Below the pieces are notes generated by a model that searched no databases, was not told the origin of the DNA, and was given only the letters and a program-made list of their open reading frames with translations. 64,000 nucleotides of DNA, from NCBI GenBank assembly GCA_022316685.1, contig JAKJHU010000622.1:124001-188000 (forward strand), written 5' to 3'. The position numbers and the translations under genes are program-made. This document shows positions 14,028 through 25,430 of the stretch, in pieces (positions within the stretch are counted from its first letter, which is position 1; every line of letters begins with the position of its first letter). Origin of the DNA: Progne subis subis. Lineage: Eukaryota > Chordata > Aves > Passeriformes > Hirundinidae.

Positions 14028-14605
14028 GGGATTGATCCCTCATCTCCAGGGTGTTCATTGATCCCCCATCTGCAGGTGTTTGTGTATTGATCCCTCATCT
14101 CCAGTGTGTTCATTGATCCCCCATCTGCAGGTGTTTGTGTATTGTTCCCTCATTTTTGGGGTATTTATTGATCCCTCATCTGCAGGTGTTTGTGTGTTGT
14201 TCCCTCATTTTTAGGGTGTTCATTGATCCCCCATCTGCAGGTGTTTGTGTATTGATCCCTCATTTTTGGGGTGTTCATTGATCCCCCATCTCCAGGTGTT
14301 TGTGTATTGATCCCTCATTTTTAGGGTGTTCATTGATCCCCCATCTGCAGGTGTTTGTGTATTGATCCTTCATCTCCAGGGTGTTTATTGATCCCTCATG
14401 TCCAGGGATTTTGTTTATTAATCTCTCATCTCCAATGATTATATTAATCCCTGATCTCCAGGGATTTTGTTTATTGATCCCTCATCTCCAGGGATTTTGT
14501 TTATCAGTCCCTCATCTCCGGGGATTTTGTTTATTGATCCCTCATCTCCAGAGTGTTTATTGATCCCTGATCTCCAGGGATTTTGTTTATTGATCAGGGG
14601 TTCTG
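14028..14605 (+). repeat. Minisatellite, ~25-30 bp unit
   Basis: About 20 degenerate units built from TTGATCCCTCATCTCCAGG followed by TGTTCA, TGTTTGTGTA or ATTTTGTTTA linkers. In the first half two linker types alternate, giving a dimeric unit of about 58 bp. The second half is a simpler monomeric form. Confidence 0.9.
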
Positions 14606-15290
14606 GGGCTCTCCAGCAGTGGCACCGGGGCTTTGGGTGATCTCAGCTGAGGAGAGGAGGGAGGAGAGGACGCAGTTCCTTCCCAAAGGATGTTTTCTCG
14701 AGGTCTGACACCAATATTTGAAGTTTGGTGGATCCCATCACGATTCTGCCCTGCTGCCAGCCCCAGGATGGGCCTTGCTCATGGCTTGGTTTCCCCTCCC
14801 TTTATTCAAACCCTTGTCCTCATCCAGCGACCGCCCTCTGATTCCTGCCTCATCCCCCTGCAGCATCCCATTAAACCAACCACAGACAACAACCTCAGCC
14901 CATTCCGAGCAGGAAGCGGCGTAATCTGCCGTGCATTAAAGGTCTAAAAAAACCCTGCCTAATGTTCCAGGAGTCTCAAGCTGTTAAGCCACTGCTTAAC
15001 TCCGGTAATTCACCAGGAAGCCTCTCCCGTGGCACAGCCACCGAGTTGTTTTCATTTTCTAATAACGAGCACGTGACCAGGGCATTTAATGAGTTCCCGA
15101 AATAACCTGACCGAAAGGCAAAATCTGAGAGGTTTGGCTGCCCAGGGAGGGGGGAAAATCGTAATTAAGATAGAGAATGGGCAGGAGAATGAAATAAAGG
15201 CCAGGGGTGAGTATAAAATCATTTAGGTGAGTAGGGAGGGAGCTGCTTTCCTTTCTTCAGAGAGGCTAAGGGACAGGAGGTACCTGGGGC
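14606..15290. other. Unique DNA
   Basis: About 690 bp of single-copy sequence. The AT-rich part at 14880-15210 has homeobox-like TAATTA cores and no sign of decay into simple sequence, so it might be conserved non-coding DNA. That is a guess from texture only. Confidence 0.35.
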
Positions 15291-15795
15291 TCTCCAGCCC
15301 TCTTCTCACTTCTCATAAGGAATTTAAGGAATTCTGATCCCTCCTCTTGGATTCAACCCAGTGACGATTGAAAAGAAGGGCCAGGAAAATCACTGGCTTT
15401 GGTACTGATGCCTCATTGTGTCATTCCAGAATTGTCTCTTTCCAAAGTGCAAGCGAAGGGATCAGAATTCCTTCAATGGTGTGGGGAGAGAAGGAGAAGT
15501 CTGCAGGTCCTGTGAGCTCCCTGCTGTGGGCACTGGGCTGGAAAACCACAGTTCCCCTTCCCACTTCTCATCAGGAATCCTGATCCCTCACCTTGGCCTC
15601 AGCACAGGGATGATTTAAAAGGAGAACCAGGAAAATCACTGACCTTGGAACCACTTTCTCCTCTGTGAACATCAAAGCGCATTCCAGATGTTACTGATGC
15701 TTCATTGCGTTATTCCAGAATTGTACAAAAGTCCAAGTGGAGGGATGGAGGGATGGAGGGGATGAAGGGTGTGGGGAGAGAAGGAGAAGAGTCTG
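15291..15795 (+). repeat. Tandem duplication, ~250 bp units
   Basis: Two to three diverged copies share the order 'cttctca..aggaat', 'ctgatccctc', 'agggccaggaaaatcactg', 'attccagaattg', 'gtggggagagaaggagaa' and 'ctgcaggt.ctgtgagctcc'. The last element also begins the leader module at 15796, so the leader is itself part of this older tandem family. Confidence 0.75.
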
Positions 15796-16129
15796 CAGGT
15801 GCTGTGAGCTCCCTGCTGCAGGGAGGGTGGAAAACCACAGTCCCAAATCCCAGCTGGGTCTGGAATTGCCACTGATCCCAAAGAACCATCACCAAGGCGG
15901 ATCCAGTTTTAAAATCCTGGAAAGGCCCGAGGTTTAAATCATTTGGGAGTTCATTTTAAATCCAAGCAGGGGTGTGAGTTGATCTTCTGTGCATCCTGCT
16001 CCAGCCCAGCCTCCGGTGTCCCACTGCAGGGAAAGCAGCAAAACCCGGGGACAGAAACTTCCTTTGGAGCAAGGGAGAGCCAGAAGCGCCAGAAGCGCTC
16101 TGGGGGTGTGGATGGGAATTCCAGCTGCA
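15796..16129 (+). repeat. Duplicated leader module, copy 2
   Basis: Counterpart of 8754-9087 at an offset of about 7042-7043 bp and about 99% identical by eye. It leads into a second 24-bp-unit array. Confidence 0.9.
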
Positions 16130-16730
16130 GGGCTGGGAACAGGATCATCAGCAGGGATAGGAACGGGATCATCAGCGGGGCTGGGAACGGGATCATCAGC
16201 AGGGATGGGAACAGGATCATCAGCAGGGATGGGAACAGGATCATCAGCAGGGATAGGAACAGGATCATCAGCAGGGATGGGAACAGGATCATCAGCAGGG
16301 ATAGGAACAGGATCATCAGCAGGGCTGGAACAGGATCATCAGCAGGATTGGGAACAGGATCATCAGCAGGGATAGGAACAGGATCATCAGCAGGGCTGGA
16401 ACAGGATCATCAGCAGGATTGGGAACAGGATCATCAGCAGGGCTGGAACAGGATCATCAGCAGGGCTGGGAACAGGATCATCAGCAGGGCTGGGAACAGG
16501 ATCATCAGCAGGGCTGGAACAGGATCATCAGCAGGGATAGGAACAGGATCATCAGCAGGGCTGGAACAGGATCATCAGCAGGATTGGGAACAGGATCATC
16601 AGCAGGGATAGGAACAGGATCATCAGCAGGGATAGGAACAGGATCATCAGCAGGGATGGGAACAAGATCATCAGCAGGGATAGGAACAGGATCATCAGCA
16701 GGGATGGGAACAAGATTATCACCAGGGCTG
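16130..16730 (+). repeat. Minisatellite, 24/23 bp unit, ~25 copies
   Basis: Same core GGATCATCAGCAGG as the array at 9088-10239. Many units have lost one G (GGCTGGAACA), giving 23-bp units that break the open frame. Degenerate derivatives continue to about 16815. The right flank differs from that of copy 1, so the duplication breakpoint lies inside the array. Confidence 0.95.
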
Positions 16731-17103
16731 ATCCTTGGTGATCAGCTTGGGTGATCCTCCCACCAGGACTGGGAACAGGATCCTCATGGGGTTGGGAACA
16801 GGATTCCCATGAGGTTGGGAATCTGGGACACAGAACATCTCCCCCCGTCCTGGCCTTGGGCACTTGGCAGAGCAGCCCAGGAGCAGCCTCTGGCCCTGCT
16901 CGGGTCCCGGTCCCGTGGAGGTTTGGGTGTACCCAGGTGCCTCCACCAGGAAGGACGCTTGGAAATTTTGGAGTCCACCAGAAGTTTGGGGAGTGGGGCA
17001 GCCCGAGCTGCTGGCCAGAATTCCACCCTGAGGATGATCCCTGGCTCAGGGCTTGCTCTGATCCCAGCCCAGGCTGGGCCTGCAGGAACGGAGAACAGGA
17101 GCT
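16731..17103. other. Degenerate array edge, then unique DNA
   Basis: A few decayed copies of the 24-bp motif, then single-copy sequence. Nothing else seen. Confidence 0.4.
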
Positions 17104-17225
17104 CAGCCAGGAGCTGAGAGGCAGCCGCAGGCAGGAGCTCCAAGAATGGATTTTAAACAGTTGAATAAACACTGAGCTGGGACATTTCACCAGAAATATT
17201 GATTATTTACACCAAAAAACATCCC
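17104..17225 (+). repeat. Dispersed duplicate, copy 1 (pair with 17896-18017)
   Basis: About 122 bp sharing 'cagccaggagctgag', 'ggcagccgcagg', 'gttgaataaacactgagct' and 'attgattatttacacca' with 17896-18017 at an offset near 792. Identity is roughly 85% with an indel. It includes an AATAAA signal in both copies. The family is unknown and it could be a decayed LTR or other element end. Confidence 0.75.
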
Positions 17226-17460
17226 TTTGACATTCTGTGGACCCAATCCTGGGACAATTGCCTGGAAGCTCTGGTGCCCATGGCAGCTCCAGAGCTGTAC
17301 TGGGAGTACAGGCACTGGGCTCCATCTCCATCCCACTGATGGATTTGGGACCAACATCAGATCCCAGGACACCCTCCCTGCACAGCCAGGCCAGGCTTAG
17401 AACTGCCTCAAATTTCATTTTCATATTGAAATATCTCTACACATTTCAGTCATTGGGGTT

Positions 17461-17660
17461 TGGGGTTTTTTTAGAGGTTTTTTGGTTGGAGTTTATTTCA
17501 TTGTGGGGGTTTGTTTGTTTGTTTGTTTGTTTGTTTGTTTTTAAAATAGAAAATTATGTGGGGTGGGGTTTTTTTGTTTTATTTTTGTTTGTTTGTTTGT
17601 TTGGGGGGTTTTTGGGGGGTTTTTTTTGGGTTTTTTTGTTTTTATTTTTTAGCTTAAAAC
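17461..17660 (+). repeat. T/G-rich low-complexity with TTTG microsatellite
   Basis: Runs of GGGGTTTTTT and about seven TTTG units (17510-17540), then further TTTG and G/T runs. The minus-strand counterpart motif AAAC recurs near 18936-18964. Confidence 0.9.
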
Positions 17661-17895
17661 CTGCCCAAGGATTTCATTTCAAATCGTGCTCGGGGAAAGC
17701 AAATTACATTTTGGCCAAAGGCCAAGTCCTGAATTTCTAATTAATTGAATCAAACTTTTTCATAGTGGAACCCTTGATAATTCCTATAAGCAATTTCCCT
17801 GGAAAGGCAATCAGGGAGAGCCCTGCACCAAATCAGACAGAAATGAGCAGGGAGTTCAAAGGATTTGTTCTCATTAACCCTGCAGAAAATGACTT

Positions 17896-18017
17896 CAGCC
17901 AGGAGCTGAGTGGCAGCCGCAGGTAGGAGCTCCAAAAATGGATTTTAAAAGGTTGAATAAACACTGAGCTCTGAGAGCTGGCCCTAAATATTGATTATTT
18001 ACACCAGAAATATGCAT
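17896..18017 (+). repeat. Dispersed duplicate, copy 2 (pair with 17104-17225)
   Basis: See the partner entry. The two copies are in the same orientation about 0.8 kb apart, so this could be an old tandem duplication whose middle has diverged, rather than transposition. Confidence 0.75.
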
Positions 18018-19317
18018 TTGATATTGGTATCAAGCAGTGACCAGCACACAGGGGAGTTCAAGTGTGGAAGAATTTGGATCTCTATTAAACCAGCTGATTA
18101 AAACTGGAATTAATTGCCCAGCTTGCCTAAAACCAGGCTTATTTTTATCAGTCTCAGCAGCTGGTCCAGTGAAAGACGTGGCCAGTCCTTAGGAACTCCT
18201 TGAATTCCTTGGGATGGCATAACAAAACCCCACGTCTCTGGTTCACACCAAGAATTGACGTTTAGAATAAATAACAGAAATCCCTGTTATTTGTCAGGGA
18301 ATAGCTGTTTGATTCCCAGCTAAACAGCTCCTGGGGAAGCAGAAATTAAAGAAATTAATGGAAATATCCATTGCAGGAATAATTAATTGGTTATGGAGCT
18401 CAAGGGCACGGCACCCGGGGGGTTTGGAGATGCCTGGCTGGGAACCCGAGGGGAAGAAATTCTCCGCTCTGTCCTGGAGAGGTCCCACCGCTCCTCCTCT
18501 TCCCAAAAATTATCCCAGGGCACCCATTCCATCGAATTTTGGGGCACATTTGGCTCTGCAGGATCCTCCAGCTGGAATCTGTCCCAGTGGCGCTGTTTTA
18601 TCACAGAACATTTCTGTTTTCTTCTATTCCCCTTTTCCTCATCCAGGGGGTGATCCTTGGCCTTTCCTGGCAGGAAGAGCCTCTCCCAGGAACGCTGTCA
18701 GACCACAATTCCCAGCTCCCCAAGGGTGGGATGAGGAATCAGCCCCAAGAGGGGCCTGGGATGCACAGGGAGAGCAGGAAATTGGAAATTAGAGACCCCC
18801 CAGTTGCCCTCGGGCATTCCCAGTCCCAGGTGCCTCGTGCTAATAAGGAATTATTTAAATTTATCAACTAAATTAAGAATAAAACCAGAAAACAATAAAA
18901 TGGGCCTTTGGTTCAAGGGAAATCTCTAGTTTAAAAAACAAACAAACAAACAAACAAACAAAAAAACCCACACCCTTCTGTTTAGATTAGCTTAAGGTTG
19001 GGAACAGAGAGGATGAATTTCTTCAGCATTGGGTGTAAAATTAGCAGGAATTGGCGTTCTGGAAAAAGAGGAGGTGATGCAGGAAAGCTCCAGACAAAGT
19101 GGATTAAATCTCTCTCAGAAGATGCAAGAAATGAGCAGAGAAAAAGCAAAAAAGGGCAAAAATAAAGGATCCCAAAGGAAGTTAAAAGGAAAGAAACCCA
19201 AAGAAGGAGAAAAAGAAAGAATCCCAAAGTAAGCTGGATCTCAAGGATTGGGGAACGGTGTTATAAAAATAACAACGACAAAGTGAGTTAGAGGCTGCAA
19301 AGAAAATTAAAGCAAGC
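18018..19317. other. Unique DNA with an AAAC microsatellite
   Basis: About 1.3 kb of single-copy sequence. An AAAC/CAAA run occupies about 18936-18964. Overlapping short frames only, with no motif. Confidence 0.45.
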
Positions 19318-19907
19318 AGGGAAAAGGGAAAAAGGAAAGGGAAAGGAAAGAAAGGAAAGGGGAAAAGGGAAAAGGGAAAAAGGAAAAGGGAAAAGGGAAA
19401 AGAGGAGAAGGAGGAGGAGAAGGAGAAGGAGAAGGAGAAGGAGAAGGAGAAGGAGAAGGAGAAGGAGAAGGAGAAGGAGAAGGAGAAGGAGAAGGAGAAG
19501 GAGAAGGAGAAGGAGAAGGAGAAGGAGAAAGAGAAGGAGAAGGAGGAGGAGGAGGAGGAGGAGGAGGAGGAGGAGGAGAAGGAGAAGGAGAAGGAGAAGG
19601 AGAAGGAGGAGGAGGAGGAGGAGAAGGAGAAGGAGAAGGAGAAGGAGAAGGAGAAGGAGAAGGAGAAGGAGAAGGAGAAGGAGAAGGAGAAGGAGAAGGA
19701 GAAGGAGAAGGAGGAGGAGGAGGAGGAGGAGGAGGAGGAGGAGGAGGAGGAGGAGGAGAAGGGAAAGGGAAAGGGAAAGGGAAAGGGAAAGGGAAAGGGA
19801 AAGGGAAAGGGAAAGGGAAAGGGAAAGGGAAAGGGAAGAAGGGGAAAGGGAAAGGGAAGAAGGGGAAAGGGAAGAAGGAGAAAGGGAAGAAGGAAAAAGG
19901 GAAAAGG
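19318..19907 (+). repeat. 590 bp uninterrupted homopurine tract
   Basis: Every base on the plus strand from 19318 to 19907 is A or G. Internal order is AAAAGGG-type units, then GGAGAA hexamers alternating with GGA runs (about 19545-19575, 19605-19622, 19710-19757), then GGGAAA hexamers. Such homopurine-homopyrimidine mirror-repeat DNA can adopt triplex (H-DNA) structures. The minus-strand Ser/Phe/Pro frame is an artefact. Confidence 0.97.
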
Positions 19908-20571
19908 CTTTAGAAACAGCATTGGGAGCAGAGAGCTGAAGTCAGTCCTTCTTAAACCTATCCAGGAAATTATGGAATTAAAAATTGCTAAAACTCATGG
20001 AGGAAACAAAAAACCCCCAGGTTTTGTCAGGAATAAACACCCACCTCAGCACGGGAAGCAACTGGGCTGTGAAAGCCAAAGTCAAGCCCAGCCTAAACCA
20101 AAGCCAGAGCTGCAGCTAGGACAGACCAGCTGCTCCTGAGCCCAGTTTTCCCTCAGGGAGGGGTTCAGGGAACGGATTCCGGGTGTAAGGAAAAGACTGG
20201 AAGCAGATTTGGCAGCGACTCTTCTCCTGAGATAAACGAGGCCCCTGCTCTGTTTGGTTTAGCAGGAACAGAACAACACAACTGTGAAATATCCCAGGTG
20301 AGATCTCACAGTTTCCTTGCGCTTGTTATTCCTGATCACATCCTGCTTGGATTGAGAAAATATCCCAGTTAAATTCCAAATGGTGTCCAGCGGCCCAGGA
20401 TGCATCTTTGCACACTCGAGCTGGACGTTCGCTGGAGTTTCAGTGCTGGGAACACGGAGCCAGCTGGGATTTATTTTTTCCCTTTATCTCAATTTCTGAT
20501 GGATTTTTGGAGCTTCTAAGTCTGGTCCAGCTCTGAATTCACTGAAAAAGTCACATTGAACTGATGGAGCA
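19908..20571. other. Unique DNA
   Basis: Single-copy sequence with no recognised element or exon. Confidence 0.4.
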
Positions 20572-20845
20572 GGGACAGCTCCGATCCCTGCTCTGGGCTC
20601 GGCCGGAGCTGGGCCAGGGCAGGCTCAGGCTGCAGAGCAGGGAAAGGTTCTTCCCCCAGAGGTGCTGGCACTGCCCAGGCTCCCCAGGGAATGGGCACGG
20701 CCCCGAGGCTGCCAGAGCTCCAGGAGCCTTGGGACAGCGCTCCAGGGATGCACAGGGGGGATTGCTGGGGTCTGGGCAGGAGCTGGAATCCACAATCCCT
20801 GTGGACATTCCAGCTCAGAATAGTCCATGATTCTCTAATTCCAGG
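20572..20845 (+). mobile_element. CR1 LINE fragment
   Basis: Shows the CR1 3' order: 'gaggtgctggcactgccca' region, 'gaggctgccagagctccag', 'ccagggatgcacagggggg', a 'ggagctgga' stretch and a tail with TCCATGATTCTCT. A 42-bp block just after the tail (20834-20875) is repeated at 20966-21007. Confidence 0.75.
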
Positions 20846-20875
20846 TGTAATTCCCTTTGGCACCTCTCAGCCCTT

Positions 20876-22661
20876 GATCAAAAGCTATTTGATTTACTGA
20901 GAACAAGACAATAATAGCATTTTCAGTTAGAATTATAGAGATTTTTTTTTTTTTTTTAAGTTCTGTAATTCCAGGTGTGATTCCCTTTGTCACCTCTCAG
21001 CTCTGCCGCACTGTATTCCCTGTGTTGACAGCAATAGGAAAGAAAACATTTCCGAAATTCAGGGTTAACAGAAAAACGATGGGAAGAGCTTTTCCCTCCC
21101 CCTGCCACATTCCCAGCCCCATCCCAGAGCCTGAGGGGCTGCAGGAAGCTCCGTGCTGGGACCCCTCCTGAACTGACCTGGAGCTGGGAACGGCCTCCAG
21201 CAGTGCCAGGGCCGGGATTACATGGCTTGGACACGGGAAATGCAGCGCTGCTGGGGTCTCCGGCAGCTCCTGGGTCTCCCTTTCCTTCCCTGGATCTGTG
21301 GTGCTGCCAGGACCCTGAAATGCAGCTGGATTGGGCACAGCAGGAAAATCTTCCCAGCGACTGAGCGCTGAATAAAAACCAGAGAGGGGCTGGAGTCTCC
21401 TCCCTGGATATTCCAGGGGATATTCCAGAGGCATTGAACACAATCCTGTGCTGGCAGCTGATGAATTTCTGCGTGCTCTGTTATCAGCCCCACGAAGATT
21501 CATCAAACTCTGAGGGCTGCCAGCAACTTCCCAGAAATGGCTTAAGAATAATTAGTGAGGCGACAAGATCGGAGGAGTTTGGGAAAGCAAAAAGGTTTCA
21601 ATCAAAGCGAAAATAACAAAAATGTACAAAACAAAAGAGTAAAAGCCGTGCACAGTGCAGGGAGGTCTCTTGCACCTGCTCAGACACCCCGAAAAGCCCC
21701 GAGACACTCGGTGCTCTCTCTTGTGTATTCAAGGGTCCAGGAGGGATTTTTGCACGCTGCCCAATAGAGAACAGCGACACTCCTTGAGGAACAGCCCAAG
21801 GATCCAACTGGTGCCTTTGTCCTGGCACTGGGGCAATTATGGTGAGAGAATAGAAGTTTCTGGTTCTTCTTCCTTAAAAGTTCAGGGGTGAAACTGAAAC
21901 TCTTTTCCTAATGTGGAAACACCTGTTAAAAGGTGGGGGTGCCCTCCTGTCACTGCACCCGGAGATGGGAACCGCCACCAGCAATGCCGGAAAAAAGCAG
22001 GAATCCCATGGATTTCACATGGCAGGAAATTCCCAGCGTGGCCATCCAGGAGCTGTTTGTCCATCACGTCCCTGCCCCAGGGAGTGGCACTGCTGGGGCT
22101 GGATCCCCATCCCAGTGTCCTGACAGGTCCCTCGTGACCCCCACACTCACACCCAGACCTCTTCCTCACCAGATCCCCCCCAGCTCTCCCCTGCCAGAGC
22201 CTCTGGAGCCTCATTCCACAAATCCATTTATTCCCAGGGAACACAGGAACAGCCCCGAGCTGCTGCCTCGAAGGAGAGACCCCAAAACACCAGCCCGATT
22301 CCCCACATCCACACAAGTAATTCTAAAATCCCACAGTCCAAGTGCTCCAAGTGCTGGGATGTCCCTGAGTGTCCCTCACCCAGCTGTGCCCACGTCCCTT
22401 TGTTGTCCCCAAGGGTGGCAGCTCCTGGGCTCCCACCCAGAGCCCCCCAAACTCCTCAACACTTTCCTTGAATTCTGGGTTCTGTGTCTTCTCCAGCAAA
22501 TTCCAGGGGGAAAAAAAATCCCCGGGAAATGGAGATTCTTTTTGTACCTCGCTCTTTCTCATGAGTTCATTCAAAGCGCTGCAACGGCAGTGATTCCACG
22601 CAGGATCGCTGAGTTGTGTTTAAATTTAGAACAGATGTTGATCCTGCATCCCAGGGAAGCT
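20876..22661. other. Unique DNA
   Basis: About 1.8 kb of single-copy sequence. It holds the second copy of a short duplicate (20966-21007) and a T run at 20942-20958. A 284-codon plus-strand frame (21933-22787) runs into the next CR1 remnant and shows no domain, so it is not annotated as coding. Confidence 0.4.
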
Positions 22662-22802
22662 GATCCCATCCCTGGCAGTGCCCAAGGCCAGGCTGGGCAG
22701 GGCTTGGAGCAGCCTGGGATGGTGGAAGGGGTCCCTGTCCACGGCAGGGATGGCACTCGATGGGATTTCCACCCCAAACCGTTCTGATTCCATGATTCCA
22801 GT
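22662..22802 (+). mobile_element. CR1 LINE, truncated 3' end
   Basis: Contains 'ggcagtgcccaaggccagg', 'ggcttggagcagcctggga', 'ggaaggggtccctgtcc' and a tail with TTCTGATTCCATGATTCC. Confidence 0.85.
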
Positions 22803-23680
22803 GGGATTTCTGAAATAATTCATTAATGCACACTTAATTTGCAATATTAAGTCCTGAGAATCAGCAGAGGGGCCACAGCCACGGATGAGCCTCACACTAA
22901 AACAACCCCTCATTATCAATATCCCTGGATAAAAATCATGAGGATTAAACAGGATATTCCCGTCTTCCAGTGCCACCACACCTTTTGTTTCCCAGCAGCG
23001 TTTCGTTTTTCCCTTGAACTGCACAAACTTCTCCAGAGGATTTTTTATCCAGCAGGAAAGCCAAACTGTCCCTGGTGACCTTCTGCAAAAAGGGAAAAAC
23101 GCCTCAGGGCAGGATTTGGGGTGTTTTTTCTGGGTTGTTTTTGTTACTCAAAGGAAAACTCTTAACTGTTCGATAAATCCGACAAAGGGAGCGGGTGGGT
23201 GCAGCCGTTTGTCAATAAACTCACACAAGGGACAAGGAAACGCGGCAAAGGAAGGCAGGGGTTTCACAGGTACCTCAGGAATGTTATCCAGGGAAATTAG
23301 ATCCAAAAATAGAGAAAATAGGGTTGGAAATAAACAGGGGGAAAGCAGCCAGGAGTGGGCAAAAGATGAGCTGGCAGGATGGGTTCAAAATTCACATTAC
23401 ACCGAATCTTTTCCAGGGCTCTGGCCCAGCTGTTTGTGGTCTTTATTCAGGTGCCTTCCTCCCATTCCCTGCTCAAACCATTTCCCTGGAGCTCCTCTGC
23501 TGGGAAGTTGAAAATCTGAAGAGTGTGAAACTCTCGGGAGGGTGAGGATGGATTTTGGGCAAAGGTGGGCTGGAGCCGTTTCATATCTCAGGAAACCACG
23601 TTTTCATATTAATAAAATATTGGAGATTCCCATCCTAATATTGCCCCAGCCAGGTTTAAACCCCAAGCCAAGGAACTCCT
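22803..23680. other. Unique DNA
   Basis: Single-copy sequence. Nothing recognised. Confidence 0.4.
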
Positions 23681-23829
23681 GAGGTGTCCAAGGATCCCCG
23701 AGGCTGCCAGAGCTCCAGGAGCCTTTGGACACCGCTCCAGGGATGCCCAGGCTGGGATTGTTGGGATGCAGGAGCTGGACTGGATCACCCTGTGGGTCCA
23801 CTCAGGACATTCCCTAAATCTATAATAAT
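23681..23829 (+). mobile_element. CR1 LINE fragment
   Basis: Shares 'gaggctgccagagctccag', 'ctccagggatgcccaggct', 'ggagctggactggatca' and 'tgggtccactc' with the CR1 copy at 20572-20845. The tail is degraded. Confidence 0.75.
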
Positions 23830-24440
23830 AAAGTTTTAAACCCACTGAACTCACCAGAGCTCAATGAGGAGTAAAAACCCGTCACTAAGGCACATCAAAG
23901 CCTGACCTCAGCTCCAGAGGTTCTGGAAGCTCCCCCTGCACATTCCCACAGTAAAATATTCATTTTCTCCCTTGTGTTCCTTTGAGTTCCATCCTTTGCA
24001 GGGCTCTGCCAGTGGTTTGTTGCTCTCCAAACACCAAATTGGGAAGTTTTAATTAGGCAGAAGCTCCGCTCCTCGAGTGCCCAAAGCTGCCCGCGTTGGC
24101 TTTGGGGAGCGAAGCTCTGGATTCTCCACGTAAAAGCAGGAAAAACACCGGGAATGAGGAGGAACTGGAGAGCTGGCAGCGCTGAAGAGGTCCCCCTCTC
24201 TTTTAAATAATTGAATTTAAATTCTTCCTAACGCAGAAATTAATTGAACCTCTTTAAAAGGAGCGCGTTGTCACGCGTTGGAGGTGCCGGGCTCGCTGCT
24301 GCTCCGAGTAAAAATAGCAATTCCTGGCACTAAGAATAGCTGGAGGCAGCAGCTGATCCCTGTCACCTGCCCAGGCTGTCCCAGCACCAGCGTGTCCTTC
24401 CAGCAGCAGGGACAGCAGCAGCTCCCCTGGGGATGGGGAA
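23830..24440. other. Unique DNA
   Basis: About 600 bp of single-copy sequence leading into an array. Nothing recognised. Confidence 0.4.
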
Positions 24441-25430
24441 AGCGAGCCAGGAAACACAGGAAAACCAAACAAAAACGCAGGAAAACCACCCAAAAATGGA
24501 GGAAAGCCACCAAAAAATGGAGGAGAACCACTCAAAAACACAGGAAAAGGACCCAAAAATGCAGGAGAACCACCCAAAAACACAGGAAAAGGACCCAAAA
24601 ATGCAGGAGAACCACCCAAAAATGGAGGAGAACCACCCAAAAACACAGGAAAAACACCCAAAAATGCAGGAAAACCACCCAAAAATGGAGGAAAGCCACC
24701 AAAAAATGCAGGAGAGCCACCCAAAAACGCAGGAAAACCACCCAAAAATGGAAGAGAACCACCCAAAAATGCAGGAAAACCACCCAAAAATGGAGGAGAA
24801 CCACCCAAAAATGGAGGAGAACCCCCCAAAAATGCAGGAGAACCACCCAAAAATGCAGGAAAAGGACCCAAAAATGGAGGAAAACCACCCAAAAACGCAG
24901 GAAAACCACCCAAAAATGCAGGAAAATTACTCAAAAAAGGTACAGGAAAATGACATAAAAGAGATGTGGGAAAATGACCCAAAAAAAAAAAAAAAAAAGG
25001 ATGCGGGAAAATGATCCCAAAATGTAGGAAAATTACGCCCCAAAAAAGATGAAGGAAAAAGATCCCAGAATGATGCAGGAGAATGACCCAAAAAAGATGA
25101 AGGAAAATGATCCAAAAAATATACAGGAAAACAACCCCCCTCCCCAAAATAATATATGCAGGAAAATTACCCTAAACTTCAGGAAAATGACCCCAAAAAA
25201 AGATGCAGGAAAATGACCCCAAAATGCAGGAAAACAACCCCTAAACAATGAAAGAAAAATATTTAAAATGCAGGAAGATGACCCCTAAAAAGATGCAGGC
25301 AAACGACCTAAAAATGCAGGAAAATGACACAAAAAGAAGTCTTTAAATGACCCTGAAGGAAGCAGGAAAATGACCAAAAAAAAAAAAAAAAAAAAAAAGG
25401 CAGGAATATTACCCAAAAATGGAGGAAAAT
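24441..25430 (+). repeat. Minisatellite, ~21 bp unit
   Basis: About 22 regular units of CCACCCAAAAATGCAGGAAAA to 24920 (the variant GGAGGA replaces GCAGGA). Beyond that is a degenerate half with units of 20-35 bp and inserted A runs. The array resumes for about 30 bp after the LTR at 26561, showing that the LTR inserted into it. The 21-bp period gives seven-residue periodic open frames on both strands, which are artefacts. Confidence 0.92.

Noticed and set aside
21933..22787. 284-codon plus-strand frame
   Set aside because: Its end is inside a CR1 remnant and no motif or homologue is recognised.
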